A DNA stretch of 64,000 nucleotides from NCBI GenBank assembly GCA_023417785.1, contig JAEZEH010000155.1, forward strand, positions 62,001 to 126,000, given 5' to 3'. Both the position numbers and the translations under genes were made by a program. Positions 10,001 through 17,304 of the stretch are shown here, one piece after another. Below the pieces are notes generated by a model. It ran no database searches. It was not told the DNA's origin and saw only the letters and a program-made list of their open reading frames with translations. How positions within the stretch are numbered: position 1 is the first letter of the stretch; the number at the start of each line of letters is the position of its first letter. Source of the DNA: Bacteroidota bacterium. GTDB lineage: Bacteria; Bacteroidota; Bacteroidia; Cytophagales; Cyclobacteriaceae.

Positions 10001-11964
10001 AAGAAAGCACCTACCTCACATCCATTCATCAGCAGCATCGGGTATTTGCCCTTGTTGCTATAACCCATGATTTTATTGGTAACATATCCAATGTCGAAAT
10101 CCAGTGTGCTTGTGGACGAGTGACCAAAAAAAGTAATGAGGCCAAGTCCGTTATTAACCTGGTCTGCAATGTTTATCGTTTGAATATCCCGCGATTGCTT
10201 GGCAATGGCTTCAACTTCACCGCCGAGAAACGGACCCTCGGCAATCCGCTGGAAATCCTCAAGGTACTGCTTGAAAAGCTCCGGCTCCCAGGCCTCAATG
10301 CCCCCACTGAGGTGAAGGATCTTTTTCCTCCAGAGTTCATTGAACGGAGCGCTTTCCATTTCCTTAATCTTGTTCAGATACGCCGCTACGTGTGCCGCAG
10401 TCATTGCAGGTAGGCGTCCCGTGGGTATCCCTTCACCTAAACCCGTTGAAAAAACAGCATCCGACCCAGGTGCACCTCCCGTGGGGACCAGGTCCTGTTG
10501 AGCCCAGGTTCCGGAATTGGCCGTGCGATAATACTTCTGGTGGTACTCGAGTCCTTTGCCGATAAGGAACAAGTATGACGGCGGACTGGATGCCGACAAA
10601 AATCTCAGAAAGTTATAGATCGCGAGGGGTGACTTCTCGCCGAAGTTGAATTGATCAAACACCTCGCCTATGTCGACCACCAATGGTCTGTGGGATCCAC
10701 CAGCATCGGAAGAGCGGTAGTCAGCATACGCTCCAACCGGATCACTATACGCGCCGGCGGATTTGCGAAGCAACGTGTGGGTTATGATAACATAGTTGTA
10801 CAACGCCGGGTCCATCTCTCTGAAACTGATACGGGTTACTTTTGCCGGCACGTTCCAGGTCGATGAAGCATAAATCCGCAATCCATTCTCTACCCCGGTC
10901 AGGGTGACATTTGACGTCGCGTCTTCAACGACGCCGTACCTACGCGTGGCTGCCGGATTGGTAACATCAAAAAACCGCGTTCCGGGTTGTGCGTTTTCAA
11001 CCTTGAGATTGACAGTTGACTCGCCCCCCGGGATTTCGAAAAACTTTTCTGACAGATTAAACGCATCAGTTGCCTGAGGGTAACGAAAACGAACGTAGCT
11101 GACGCTAACCTGATCATTATATCCCCGATTCGGGACGGATACATTTACCGTTAGTTTTCCATCGACTGAAAGATCCGACCATTGGATTTCCTGTTTGATC
11201 AGTGTAGGCTCAAACGGGTTGAGTGTTACCGGCACCAGCCGTTGAGAAACCCCAATGCGGATTTCGACAGTATGCTCAATTGCATTTCGGCCCACCAGCA
11301 TAAGTTCAAGCTTCGGAACCGTTCCGGAAACCACGGTTCGTGCGATATCCTGGAGCTGGAAATCGCGGGACTGCCCTTGTCGGATGGGAGTGCTGGTCCA
11401 GCCTTCGCCGGTTTCGAAAGCACTTGAAAACACTTCGTCGCGATCACCTTCACCATAGGCATATTGATCACCAAATATCAGGCGCTTTTCGTCAATATGA
11501 AATGTCGCGAGCGGAGCTGCCCCATTGTAATTTTCGAAATATGCCATGCGCTTTCCGGCGCCGGGCCCCACCGTGAGGAAGTAAATGGTGGTATCCGTGA
11601 AAATCGCGTGATACGGGTTGTGCTGACTGACTCCATCTGGATACAAATTTGCATCGGAGCTTGCGTCATTCTTTCGTCCGAAGAATTCAATATAATCGTC
11701 TGAATCGAAAGACCCGTCCGAATCACCGGCAACGAAGATTGCCTGTTCAATTCCGCGATGAAAAACCCTGATCATAGCCGGATCTACTGATCCTGCCGGA
11801 AATCCATTTTCAAGAAGTTGTTCTGAACCAATCCGGTAAATGCCATCACGGGCTACCGGTATTCGGAAATAATCCTGTTGGAAATTAATCCATTGATTCG
11901 GATGCTGGGCGATGGCCCCGTTAAAGACGAAAACGCCGAGACACAACCAAAAAAGTCTGATCAT
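7060..11964 (-). CDS. PorU2-like C25 (gingipain-fold) cysteine peptidase with C-terminal FlgD/T9SS-type domain
   Basis: Predicted 1634-residue exported protein. Signal peptide 1-19 (ending GAIAQ). An N-terminal beta region leads into a C25 peptidase domain (about 400-770), with catalytic His615 in FFGHSSTST and Cys649 in LLMNGCEVGAF. CARDB/Ig-like and lectin-like beta domains follow (about 780-1500). The last 95 residues form a FlgD-like/T9SS sorting domain (PHPNPMTLRTEFTYSISG to KLVVRR). PorU is the sortase that cleaves T9SS sorting signals at the cell surface; it is shorter and lacks such a tail. This longer relative is commonly called PorU2, and its exact task is unsettled. No other T9SS component lies in the window. 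Confidence 0.85.
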   Translation of the reverse strand: MIRLFWLCLGVFVFNGAIAQHPNQWINFQQDYFRIPVARDGIYRIGSEQLLENGFPAGSVDPAMIRVFHRGIEQAIFVAGDSDGSFDSDDYIEFFGRKNDASSDANLYPDGVSQHNPYHAIFTDTTIYFLTVGPGAGKRMAYFENYNGAAPLATFHIDEKRLIFGDQYAYGEGDRDEVFSSAFETGEGWTSTPIRQGQSRDFQLQDIARTVVSGTVPKLELMLVGRNAIEHTVEIRIGVSQRLVPVTLNPFEPTLIKQEIQWSDLSVDGKLTVNVSVPNRGYNDQVSVSYVRFRYPQATDAFNLSEKFFEIPGGESTVNLKVENAQPGTRFFDVTNPAATRRYGVVEDATSNVTLTGVENGLRIYASSTWNVPAKVTRISFREMDPALYNYVIITHTLLRKSAGAYSDPVGAYADYRSSDAGGSHRPLVVDIGEVFDQFNFGEKSPLAIYNFLRFLSASSPPSYLFLIGKGLEYHQKYYRTANSGTWAQQDLVPTGGAPGSDAVFSTGLGEGIPTGRLPAMTAAHVAAYLNKIKEMESAPFNELWRKKILHLSGGIEAWEPELFKQYLEDFQRIAEGPFLGGEVEAIAKQSRDIQTINIADQVNNGLGLITFFGHSSTSTLDFDIGYVTNKIMGYSNKGKYPMLLMNGCEVGAFFLRTKLFGEDWILAEDLGASGFIGHNAYASVNTLYRYSKSFYEVAYADSLLINQGIGDIQMETGRRFLNETNPSISNRSQVEQMILLGDPAVKLFGASKPDFEVRENQISIEGFNNDQVTVSSDSFAIKFIVRNYGRADRRPYRVEVRRTYSDNSFQVYDSIFSNLLNTDTLSVIIRNDAESRSGNNHFLVTIDADEIIDEMNESNNSAEVSLFIPGNGTRNLYPVNYTIVHDRSVRVSFQATDVFSGERSFLLELDTVSTFDSPFKSAYRLTGEVLLAHPVELLTKDSLAYYWRTRLEDPVEEENDQWTESTFTFIKGSPDGWAQVHFSQFLDNSMRGVELKESSRRMTFLKSQTPLDILTFGASAGKPRDSVSVRIAGQEYNLYTQGFGCRLNTINLIAFDRSSTNPYIGVYLKWYEIMLEYGGRRLLCGREPFVINSFAHNEVSTGKNDLIAYVNNVADGDSVVLYTMGNANFHLWPNDAKAKLAEFGVSLEQFSQFISGEPVVIFGKKGSDPGTAKVFRQTDGNPLTSRLKVTQTITGGFDRGHMASPLIGPAYDWDELTFSVDELEPSDNVRFEIRGVRLSREEVTILNDVSLPVSLTGIDATEFPYLRIVFHTSDETLLTTGQLRNWIVLYTPVPEGILIPADRSREALVIQEGDLYRQQFSFINISEHEYRDSLTVQSSLSNKTTGIGDRVLSKIAKPVPGDTTQFELVRNTKGFAGWNDLHVFVNPRLLPEQYYDNNLVLLNNTAHVTVDKIAPVTEVTFDGKLIENGEYVSPHPRISISIIDENRFISRTDTTGIRIFLTSPCENDSCDPEYISFSRSDVTWAAHLSERKFTIDFAPNLVDGTYTLSVEASDEGGNKPALPYEISFLVRGATVITIDPPHPNPMTLRTEFTYSISGAEGPFKTRLEILDLSGRLVYSYQQTNGLTVGRNRLLWDGSDQWGSTLPNGLYVFRLKVFAGAETKEAKGKLVVRR

Positions 11965-12060
11965 CGCAAAGCAGGATACCCGTTCTTACAAAACTAGCAT
12001 ATGCAGGAGGGTTTCGCGCTTTCGGATTCACGTATTTGGGTTGGATGTACTGTTTTGGTT

Positions 12061-12099
12061 AAATAAGAATAAGAGGCTACCACTGGGCAACCTCTTATT
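12061..12099 (-). terminator. Hairpin downstream of the orphan T9SS tail
   Basis: A perfect 9-bp inverted repeat (AATAAGAGG at 12068-12076, CCTCTTATT at 12091-12099) sits just past the end of the minus-strand sorting-domain remnant. On the minus strand it is followed by a moderately T-rich tail. It looks like the transcription end of the gene that once carried the tail. Confidence 0.5.
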
Positions 12100-12114
12100 C
12101 ACACGGTAATTACG

Positions 12115-12355
12115 TTATTGTTTAATCAGTTTCCTGGTAGTAACCCCTATCGCCGTCGCGGATTCTTAATACGTAAAGCCCTTTTTCCAGATTCTGTCCA
12201 AGTTCCACAGGGATATTGCCCTGCCCGGAATGGCGAACCAGTACGTTTCCGCTCATATCGTTGACGACAAACTCAAGCGATTGACGGCCCTCGCCGTCTA
12301 ACACCGCCCTGAAGGAGTCGCGAAATCGAAAATCCAATGCCCGTGAAGTTGAATT
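12115..12355 (-). pseudogene. Orphan T9SS type A sorting domain, 5'-truncated and frameshifted
   Basis: The minus strand encodes about 80 residues of a T9SS C-terminal sorting domain: FRFRDSFRAVL (compare the usual PNPF start), LEFVVNDMSGNVLVRHSG, VELGQNLEKGLYVLRIRDGD. The frame then ends RGYYQETD. Removing one base from the C4 run at 12144-12147 (G4 on the coding strand) restores DGDRVTTRKLIKQ and a stop at 12115-12117, which is the canonical ending of these domains. Upstream the frame is closed by a stop at 12356-12358 and has no ATG. The exported protein this tail belonged to has therefore been lost, and the tail carries a +1 insertion. A sequencing error could explain the frameshift but not the missing body. 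Confidence 0.7.
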
Positions 12356-12779
12356 TCAGCGATAAGAAGCGCAGACTAATTCGGGATTTTTATTCGACAA
12401 CCGCATGGCTATCCTCCAATATAGCCCCATCCAGTAAACCTTAATAATCCGGTGGCTGAATCTTCGGGAATCATCAAGGGCATTAGCCCCAAGAGGCGTC
12501 GTCAGGATTCAGACACTCACGTTGGAGGTTATTCCGCGATGCCATTCGGCCAGTTCATTATTGAACAGCAAAGGTGCACACAACCGAACAGTTTGCACTC
12601 GAAAATGGTGGTCATGTGCCGTTAACTCACCCCTTGGAACATTCTACCAAAATTATTTTAATCTGATTATCAATACGTTAACACTCACTGAAGGCCGTAT
12701 TCACTATAACTTGGCCCAGTACTTGGTCATACATAGTACAGAATCGTATAACACGAAATATGACCTTAACACAGGATGT
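12356..12779. other. Intergenic stretch, possibly degraded coding DNA and padR promoter
   Basis: No convincing gene is seen in these 424 bases. The half next to the T9SS tail has short open stretches on the minus strand interrupted by stops, compatible with decayed sequence of the lost gene, but I recognise no homology. The half before the PadR gene must hold that operon's promoter. It contains AT-rich DNA near 12650-12680 but no clear Bacteroidota promoter motif that I could identify. Confidence 0.4.
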
Positions 12780-13133
12780 ATGAATCTTGAAAACACACAA
12801 GTTCAAATGAGAAAGGGGATCCTGGAGTACTGCATCCTACACATTATTTCCCGGGGGGAAATCTACGCATCGGACATGCTGGATGAGCTGACCTCCGCAA
12901 GAATAATAGTCGTAGAGGGTACACTTTATCCCCTGCTGACCCGGCTGAAAAACGCCGGATTGCTTGAATACAAATGGATTGAATCCAAATCCGGTCCGCC
13001 CAGGAAATATTACAAGCTCACCGATAAAGGGAGCAAGTTTCTCAGTAAACTTACCGAGACATGGGACGAGCTGGTACACTCCACACAAATGATCACTTCC
13101 AAATCAAAAGCCATTACTCCAACTGATCTTTAA
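12780..13133 (+). CDS. PadR family transcriptional regulator
   Basis: Predicted 117-residue DNA-binding protein. The frame is open upstream to 12522, but the start at 12780 (MNLENTQVQMRKGILEYCIL) is chosen because it matches the PadR N-terminus and the extra residues have no family resemblance. The winged helix covers residues 10-90, with ASDMLDEL, EGTLYPLLTRLKNAGLL and the wing GPPRKYYKLTDKG. PadR proteins usually repress a neighbouring gene. Here the stop is 6 bases before the PspC-domain gene, an arrangement common in Bacteroidota, so it probably regulates its own operon. The effector is unknown. Confidence 0.92.
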   Translation: MNLENTQVQMRKGILEYCILHIISRGEIYASDMLDELTSARIIVVEGTLYPLLTRLKNAGLLEYKWIESKSGPPRKYYKLTDKGSKFLSKLTETWDELVHSTQMITSKSKAITPTDL

Positions 13134-13139
13134 GTTCCT

Positions 13140-15512
13140 ATGAAAAAGAACATCAGCATCAATATAAGCGGGATTATCTTTCATATTGAAGAAGACGGAT
13201 ACGAAAACTTGCGAAGATATCTCGATTCGATCCACAGATACTTCTCCACCTTTGAAGACAGCACCGAGATCATGGCTGACATTGAAAGCCGGATTGCGGA
13301 AATCTTCCTGTCCAAACTTAATGAAGGGAAGCAGGTAATCACATCAGAAGATGTTAACGCGCTGATAACGACCATGGGTAGCGTAAGCGACTTCAAAGCG
13401 GCGGAAGAAGCGGAGGCATCAACCGACGACCCGGGGACTGAAGTTCCGCCGGGAGCTGGTCAGACCTTTAGTGATCCACAAAACCCGTATTCGCCGCCAC
13501 GTTCGTTAATGCGCGACCAAAAACGCAAAATCCTGGGCGGTGTTTGCTCGGGACTAGGTAACTATCTGAATGTCGACCCACTTTGGATTCGATTGCTATT
13601 CGCCGCGCTCGCGTTTGCGTGGGGGATTACGATTTTCATTTACATTATCATGTGGATCATCGTTCCCGGCTCTTATGACCTTTCGGAACCCGAGACCAGC
13701 AAAAAAATGTTTCGCGATCCTGAAAGCAAAGTCTTGGGAGGCGTTAGCGGGGGAGTTGCGTCGTACCTCAATATCGACATTCTCGCAGTAAGAGTACTCT
13801 TCATCCTACTGGCTTTCGCCGGATTTTTCGGCGTGTTCCTTTACATCATTCTGTGGGTGATCCTTCCTGAAGCCCGCACGCTCACCGACAGGATGCAGAT
13901 GCAAGGTGAACCCGTGACCCTGTCAAATATTGAGAGTTCATTAAAAAAAAACCAGGAAACCCAGGGCGCAGCTTCTGAGGAAAGTGATTTGACGAAGATC
14001 CTGTTGTTTCCTTTCCGTGTACTGGGTGCTGTGCTGCAGGCACTTGCGCGGATAATCGGACCCCTTGCGGAAGCCCTGCGAGTATTAATCGGCCTTTTTA
14101 TCGTAGGCACGGGTCTGATGTTCCTGATATCATTGCTTGTGACCGGCGGTATCGGCCTTGGCCTGTTCTCGTCTGCAGTTGTCGATGTGCCATGGGGTCG
14201 GAACTATACTGACCTGACCTTTCCAATGGACGCCTTTGTTCGGGCGGTGCCGGGCTGGACAGTTGTTGCCGGTTTCCTTGCCATGCTGATTCCCAGCCTG
14301 GTTATCATTCTGCTTGGAATTTCTGTTATCGCCCGCCGAATGGTATTCAATGCCGCAGTAGGCTGGACGATGTTCGCAGTTTTTCTCGTAAGTATCGGAA
14401 TGTTGTCTGTTGGTGTTCCAAAACTTGTGCTTGCCTTCAGTCAGTCGGGCGAATACACGGTTGAAGCGAATTATTCGCCTTCGGGAAAAACCGCTGTGCT
14501 TAAGATTCATGAGGTTGGACTGGACAACTACGACGCCACCTCGCTTGTGCTGAAGGGTCATCCCGACAGACAGTTCAGACTTGTACAAAACTTCAAAGCT
14601 CAGGGCAGTACAAGAGCGCAGGCGATTGAGAATGCGAGAATGGTTGACTACAATGTTCAGGTAACCGACTCAGTGTTTACTTTCGACAGCAACGTTACCT
14701 TCAAACCCGATGCGATCTTCCGTGCACAGGAAGTGGATTTGACCCTGTACATTCCATATAATTATCCATTTGTATTAGACCGATCGTCAAGCGATTTCAT
14801 CAGTCAGTACGTAGATTACAATTACCGCGACGGTTACACGTGGCAGATGACCGAAGAAGGCATGGAATGCATTACTTGCCCTAAGCCTACAGTAGAGGAA
14901 ATCGCCCATGAAGACCTTCGCGACTTTGATCAGCTGGATATTCATGGTATCTTTGATGTTCGCATTCACCGGGGCGATGGATTTTCCGTTGAATTGAAAG
15001 GACCGGAGTCTGAAAAAAGAAAATACAATATCTACAGGACTGGAAAGACACTGGTCATTGACTTTGAAGGCAAAAAGCGTTTTGACTGGAACTGGAATTC
15101 GGAAAAGGTTTTGAATGATAAAGTACACATTTCCATCACGATGCCGGAAATAGATGGAATAAAGGCCACCGGGTTTGGTTCTATCGATTTTGACGAGATG
15201 ACGGGTGACGATATGGATTTCGACATTCGCGGTCCGATCCGCATCAAAGGAAAATTGAATACAGACCACGTTATGATAAATCTGGCCGGCAAATCTGAAC
15301 TAGACCTGGAAGGACAGGCCAACCGTATGTCGGCTGATCTGGAATTTGCCTCGCGGCTCAACACATATGACTTTGAAGTTCAGGAAGCCGTTGTCGAAGT
15401 CCGAGGCGCGTCCTCCGCTAAGGTGAACGTTATTAAGAGACTGGAAATCGAAGAAGGAGTCGCCAGCGATATTGACTATCGTGGCAATCCGGAAGTGATT
15501 CGCCGCCGTTAA
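13140..15512 (+). CDS. Tandem PspC-domain membrane protein with C-terminal DUF2807
   Basis: 790 residues. The N-terminal 100 residues (MKKNISINISGIIFHIEEDG) are the cytoplasmic region typical of these proteins. Two PspC domains follow (about 122-178, KILGGVCSGLGNYLNVDPLW; about 190-245, KVLGGVSGGVASYLNIDILA), each with a membrane hairpin. Then come four or so further TM helices (about 310-440), a periplasmic region, and a DUF2807 beta-helix domain (about 585-775). PspC domains belong to the phage-shock envelope-stress response. The protein is likely an inner-membrane stress sensor or stabiliser controlled by the PadR gene 6 bases upstream. The precise role in Bacteroidota is not known. Confidence 0.9.
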   Translation: MKKNISINISGIIFHIEEDGYENLRRYLDSIHRYFSTFEDSTEIMADIESRIAEIFLSKLNEGKQVITSEDVNALITTMGSVSDFKAAEEAEASTDDPGTEVPPGAGQTFSDPQNPYSPPRSLMRDQKRKILGGVCSGLGNYLNVDPLWIRLLFAALAFAWGITIFIYIIMWIIVPGSYDLSEPETSKKMFRDPESKVLGGVSGGVASYLNIDILAVRVLFILLAFAGFFGVFLYIILWVILPEARTLTDRMQMQGEPVTLSNIESSLKKNQETQGAASEESDLTKILLFPFRVLGAVLQALARIIGPLAEALRVLIGLFIVGTGLMFLISLLVTGGIGLGLFSSAVVDVPWGRNYTDLTFPMDAFVRAVPGWTVVAGFLAMLIPSLVIILLGISVIARRMVFNAAVGWTMFAVFLVSIGMLSVGVPKLVLAFSQSGEYTVEANYSPSGKTAVLKIHEVGLDNYDATSLVLKGHPDRQFRLVQNFKAQGSTRAQAIENARMVDYNVQVTDSVFTFDSNVTFKPDAIFRAQEVDLTLYIPYNYPFVLDRSSSDFISQYVDYNYRDGYTWQMTEEGMECITCPKPTVEEIAHEDLRDFDQLDIHGIFDVRIHRGDGFSVELKGPESEKRKYNIYRTGKTLVIDFEGKKRFDWNWNSEKVLNDKVHISITMPEIDGIKATGFGSIDFDEMTGDDMDFDIRGPIRIKGKLNTDHVMINLAGKSELDLEGQANRMSADLEFASRLNTYDFEVQEAVVEVRGASSAKVNVIKRLEIEEGVASDIDYRGNPEVIRRR

Positions 15513-15533
15513 ATTGAAACCAACCCTACAGCT

Positions 15534-15587
15534 ATGATAATTCTCTTTTTAGTATTGATTGCCTTGCTCGTGAAGATTATCATTTAG
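15534..15587 (+). CDS. Possible 17-residue hydrophobic peptide
   Basis: ATG at 15534 opens a 17-codon frame reading MIILFLVLIALLVKIII, almost wholly hydrophobic and long enough for one short membrane helix. It starts 21 bases after the PspC gene on the same strand and its last 4 bases overlap the stop end of the converging YkgJ gene. No strong ribosome site is seen. It may be a chance frame. Confidence 0.25.
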   Translation: MIILFLVLIALLVKIII

Positions 15588-16066
15588 ATAATCTTCTTGA
15601 GCCGTTCCACCATTTCAAAAACGGCAGGACAAACAAGCGTGTTCCTGTGAGTGAGATCCATAATCTGAACCACTTTCTTCCGATCGGTATGTGGGTATTC
15701 GCGACAGGCTTTCGGCCTGTCATCGTAGACAGCGCAATAATTTTCGCCGTCGAGAAATGGACATGGTGATGATTTGAGAACGTAGTCGTTATCTTCATCT
15801 ATGCGAAGATACTTTTCAATAAACTCACCTGGTCTGATGCGCAACGCCTTGGCAAGTCGTTCGATATCATTATTGTAAAATATCGGACTGGTCGTTTTGC
15901 AGCAATTGGCGCAGTCGAGGCAGTTGAAGGTCTCAAAAACGTCATCATGTGTGGAATGAAACATTTCATCAACTCGGCGTGGATCGCGCTTTTTTAGAGC
16001 GTTTAAGAATTTTTTATTCTCTGCACTTTTATTCTGCGCCTGATTGTTAAAGCTGGCTGGAATCAC
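15584..16066 (-). CDS. YkgJ family cysteine cluster protein
   Basis: Predicted 160-residue protein with the cysteine pattern of the zinc/iron-chelating YkgJ family: FNCLDCANCCKTTSP near residues 47-61, then SPCPFLDGENYCAVYDDRP and KACREYP. These clusters bind zinc or an iron-sulfur centre; the cellular role of the family is poorly known. No signal peptide or TM segment. It stands alone between the PspC operon (converging) and the YafY gene; 178 bases upstream hold no gene. A cytoplasmic metal-binding or oxidoreductase accessory role is inference. Confidence 0.85.
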   Translation of the reverse strand: MIPASFNNQAQNKSAENKKFLNALKKRDPRRVDEMFHSTHDDVFETFNCLDCANCCKTTSPIFYNNDIERLAKALRIRPGEFIEKYLRIDEDNDYVLKSSPCPFLDGENYCAVYDDRPKACREYPHTDRKKVVQIMDLTHRNTLVCPAVFEMVERLKKII

Positions 16067-16244
16067 CGTAATGCTGGTTCAATAAACAAAGGTATCTAAT
16101 ACTCGTGAATTTAGGAGCCGGTCGAAGGTTCTCTGTTCAACGCAGATGGTGAAATAATTCAACTCCGCGGCCGCGTCTAAAACGATGGTCTGGCGTACGG
16201 TACGAAATGATTGCGTATCTGCCTGAAAACACAAATCCTGATCA

Positions 16245-17207
16245 TCACATCAGAACCGGCTTATAATGATCATTCAGTTCTTCTACCAGTTGCAGCATCA
16301 TATCTCTAACCGATTCAGGAGATTCGATCTCAACAGAGTTTCCGAACATTAACAGCCAGCGCGTAATACCTTTCACGTAACAAGTCAGAAAAGTCATACG
16401 AATCCGGCCTTCGTGTTCTTCCTCAGATACAAAGCCATAGCCATATCTTGTGTTACCTATATAGCGGGCTGCGCCTTTTTGAAATAGCACCACAACTTTC
16501 ATCATTTCTTTGTTCGACTGCATCACCGTTGCCAGATATTCCTTAAGTGTAAACAGGTTTCTGGAATCAAACTTCTGGCTTGTATTGCGGAGTTCCATTA
16601 TGCGATCAGCCCGGAAGTCCCGGTAGCCACCACGAAGCCGGCACCAGGCAATGAGATGCCACGCCCCACCGTAGAAGAAAAGACCGATAGGTTCCACCTC
16701 CCTGGCCGTAAGTGCGTCATTGTATCCCGAGATGTAATCCATGCGTAAGACTTCCTTAGCCACCACCGCCTGTTGAATATCGGTAAGGAACCGATCAGGA
16801 AAGGCACTATCGGGTTTGGATTGTTGCCAGACTTCAATTTGTTGCTGAAGACTTTCAAGGTGATCTTTCTCGCGATCATTGAGTACGGCACGAATCTTAT
16901 TTAACGCAGAAGCAAATTCCTCCCGAACGGATTTATCAGTCATTTTTTCAACCAGTTTTGCAGCGACCATCATCGCGCTGGCTTCTGACTGGGTGAACAT
17001 GACTGGTGGAAGATGATATCCGTCGACGATGAAATATCCTTTTCCGGCTTCCGAACCGATAGGAACGCCGGCTTCCATGAGCGCTTTCACGTCCCTGTAG
17101 ACGGTCCGAAGACTTATTTCAAAACGATCTGCGATTTCCTCTGCGCGAACCACGCGTTTGGTTTGAAGTTGGATAAGTATTGCGGATAAACGGTCAATTC
17201 GGTTCAT
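16245..17207 (-). CDS. YafY/WYL family transcriptional regulator
   Basis: 320 residues. An N-terminal winged helix (residues 1-60: MNRIDRLSAILIQLQTKRVV, ISLRTVYRDVKALMEAGVPI) is followed by a WYL domain (about 140-225) with FFYGGAWHLIAWCRLRGGYR and FRADRI, then a C-terminal WCX extension. WYL proteins sense small ligands, possibly nucleotides or nucleic acids, and act as repressors or activators. Neighbours do not identify a target: the gene is on the same strand as the WD40-caspase gene but upstream genes are far, and its own promoter lies in the 97 bases between them or in the WD40 gene's tail. Confidence 0.9.
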   Translation of the reverse strand: MNRIDRLSAILIQLQTKRVVRAEEIADRFEISLRTVYRDVKALMEAGVPIGSEAGKGYFIVDGYHLPPVMFTQSEASAMMVAAKLVEKMTDKSVREEFASALNKIRAVLNDREKDHLESLQQQIEVWQQSKPDSAFPDRFLTDIQQAVVAKEVLRMDYISGYNDALTAREVEPIGLFFYGGAWHLIAWCRLRGGYRDFRADRIMELRNTSQKFDSRNLFTLKEYLATVMQSNKEMMKVVVLFQKGAARYIGNTRYGYGFVSEEEHEGRIRMTFLTCYVKGITRWLLMFGNSVEIESPESVRDMMLQLVEELNDHYKPVLM

Positions 17208-17304
17208 ATGGCCCCTTGAAATGTCATCAAATTAAATATACTATTTAAACTTAAAAGGGAAAATGAAACACGGACGAACAAATCACTTTCGGTGTTGCGC
17301 CGTA

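Noticed and set aside
9928..10413. A 161-codon plus-strand frame across the C25 peptidase domain
   Set aside because: Antisense to the catalytic domain and without recognisable motifs.
7060..11964. Calling the C25 protein the T9SS sortase PorU
   Set aside because: It is some 400-500 residues longer than PorU and carries a sorting-type tail that PorU lacks.
12522..12779. Extension of the PadR gene to an upstream start
   Set aside because: The 86 extra residues do not resemble PadR proteins, while the ATG at 12780 gives the normal N-terminus.
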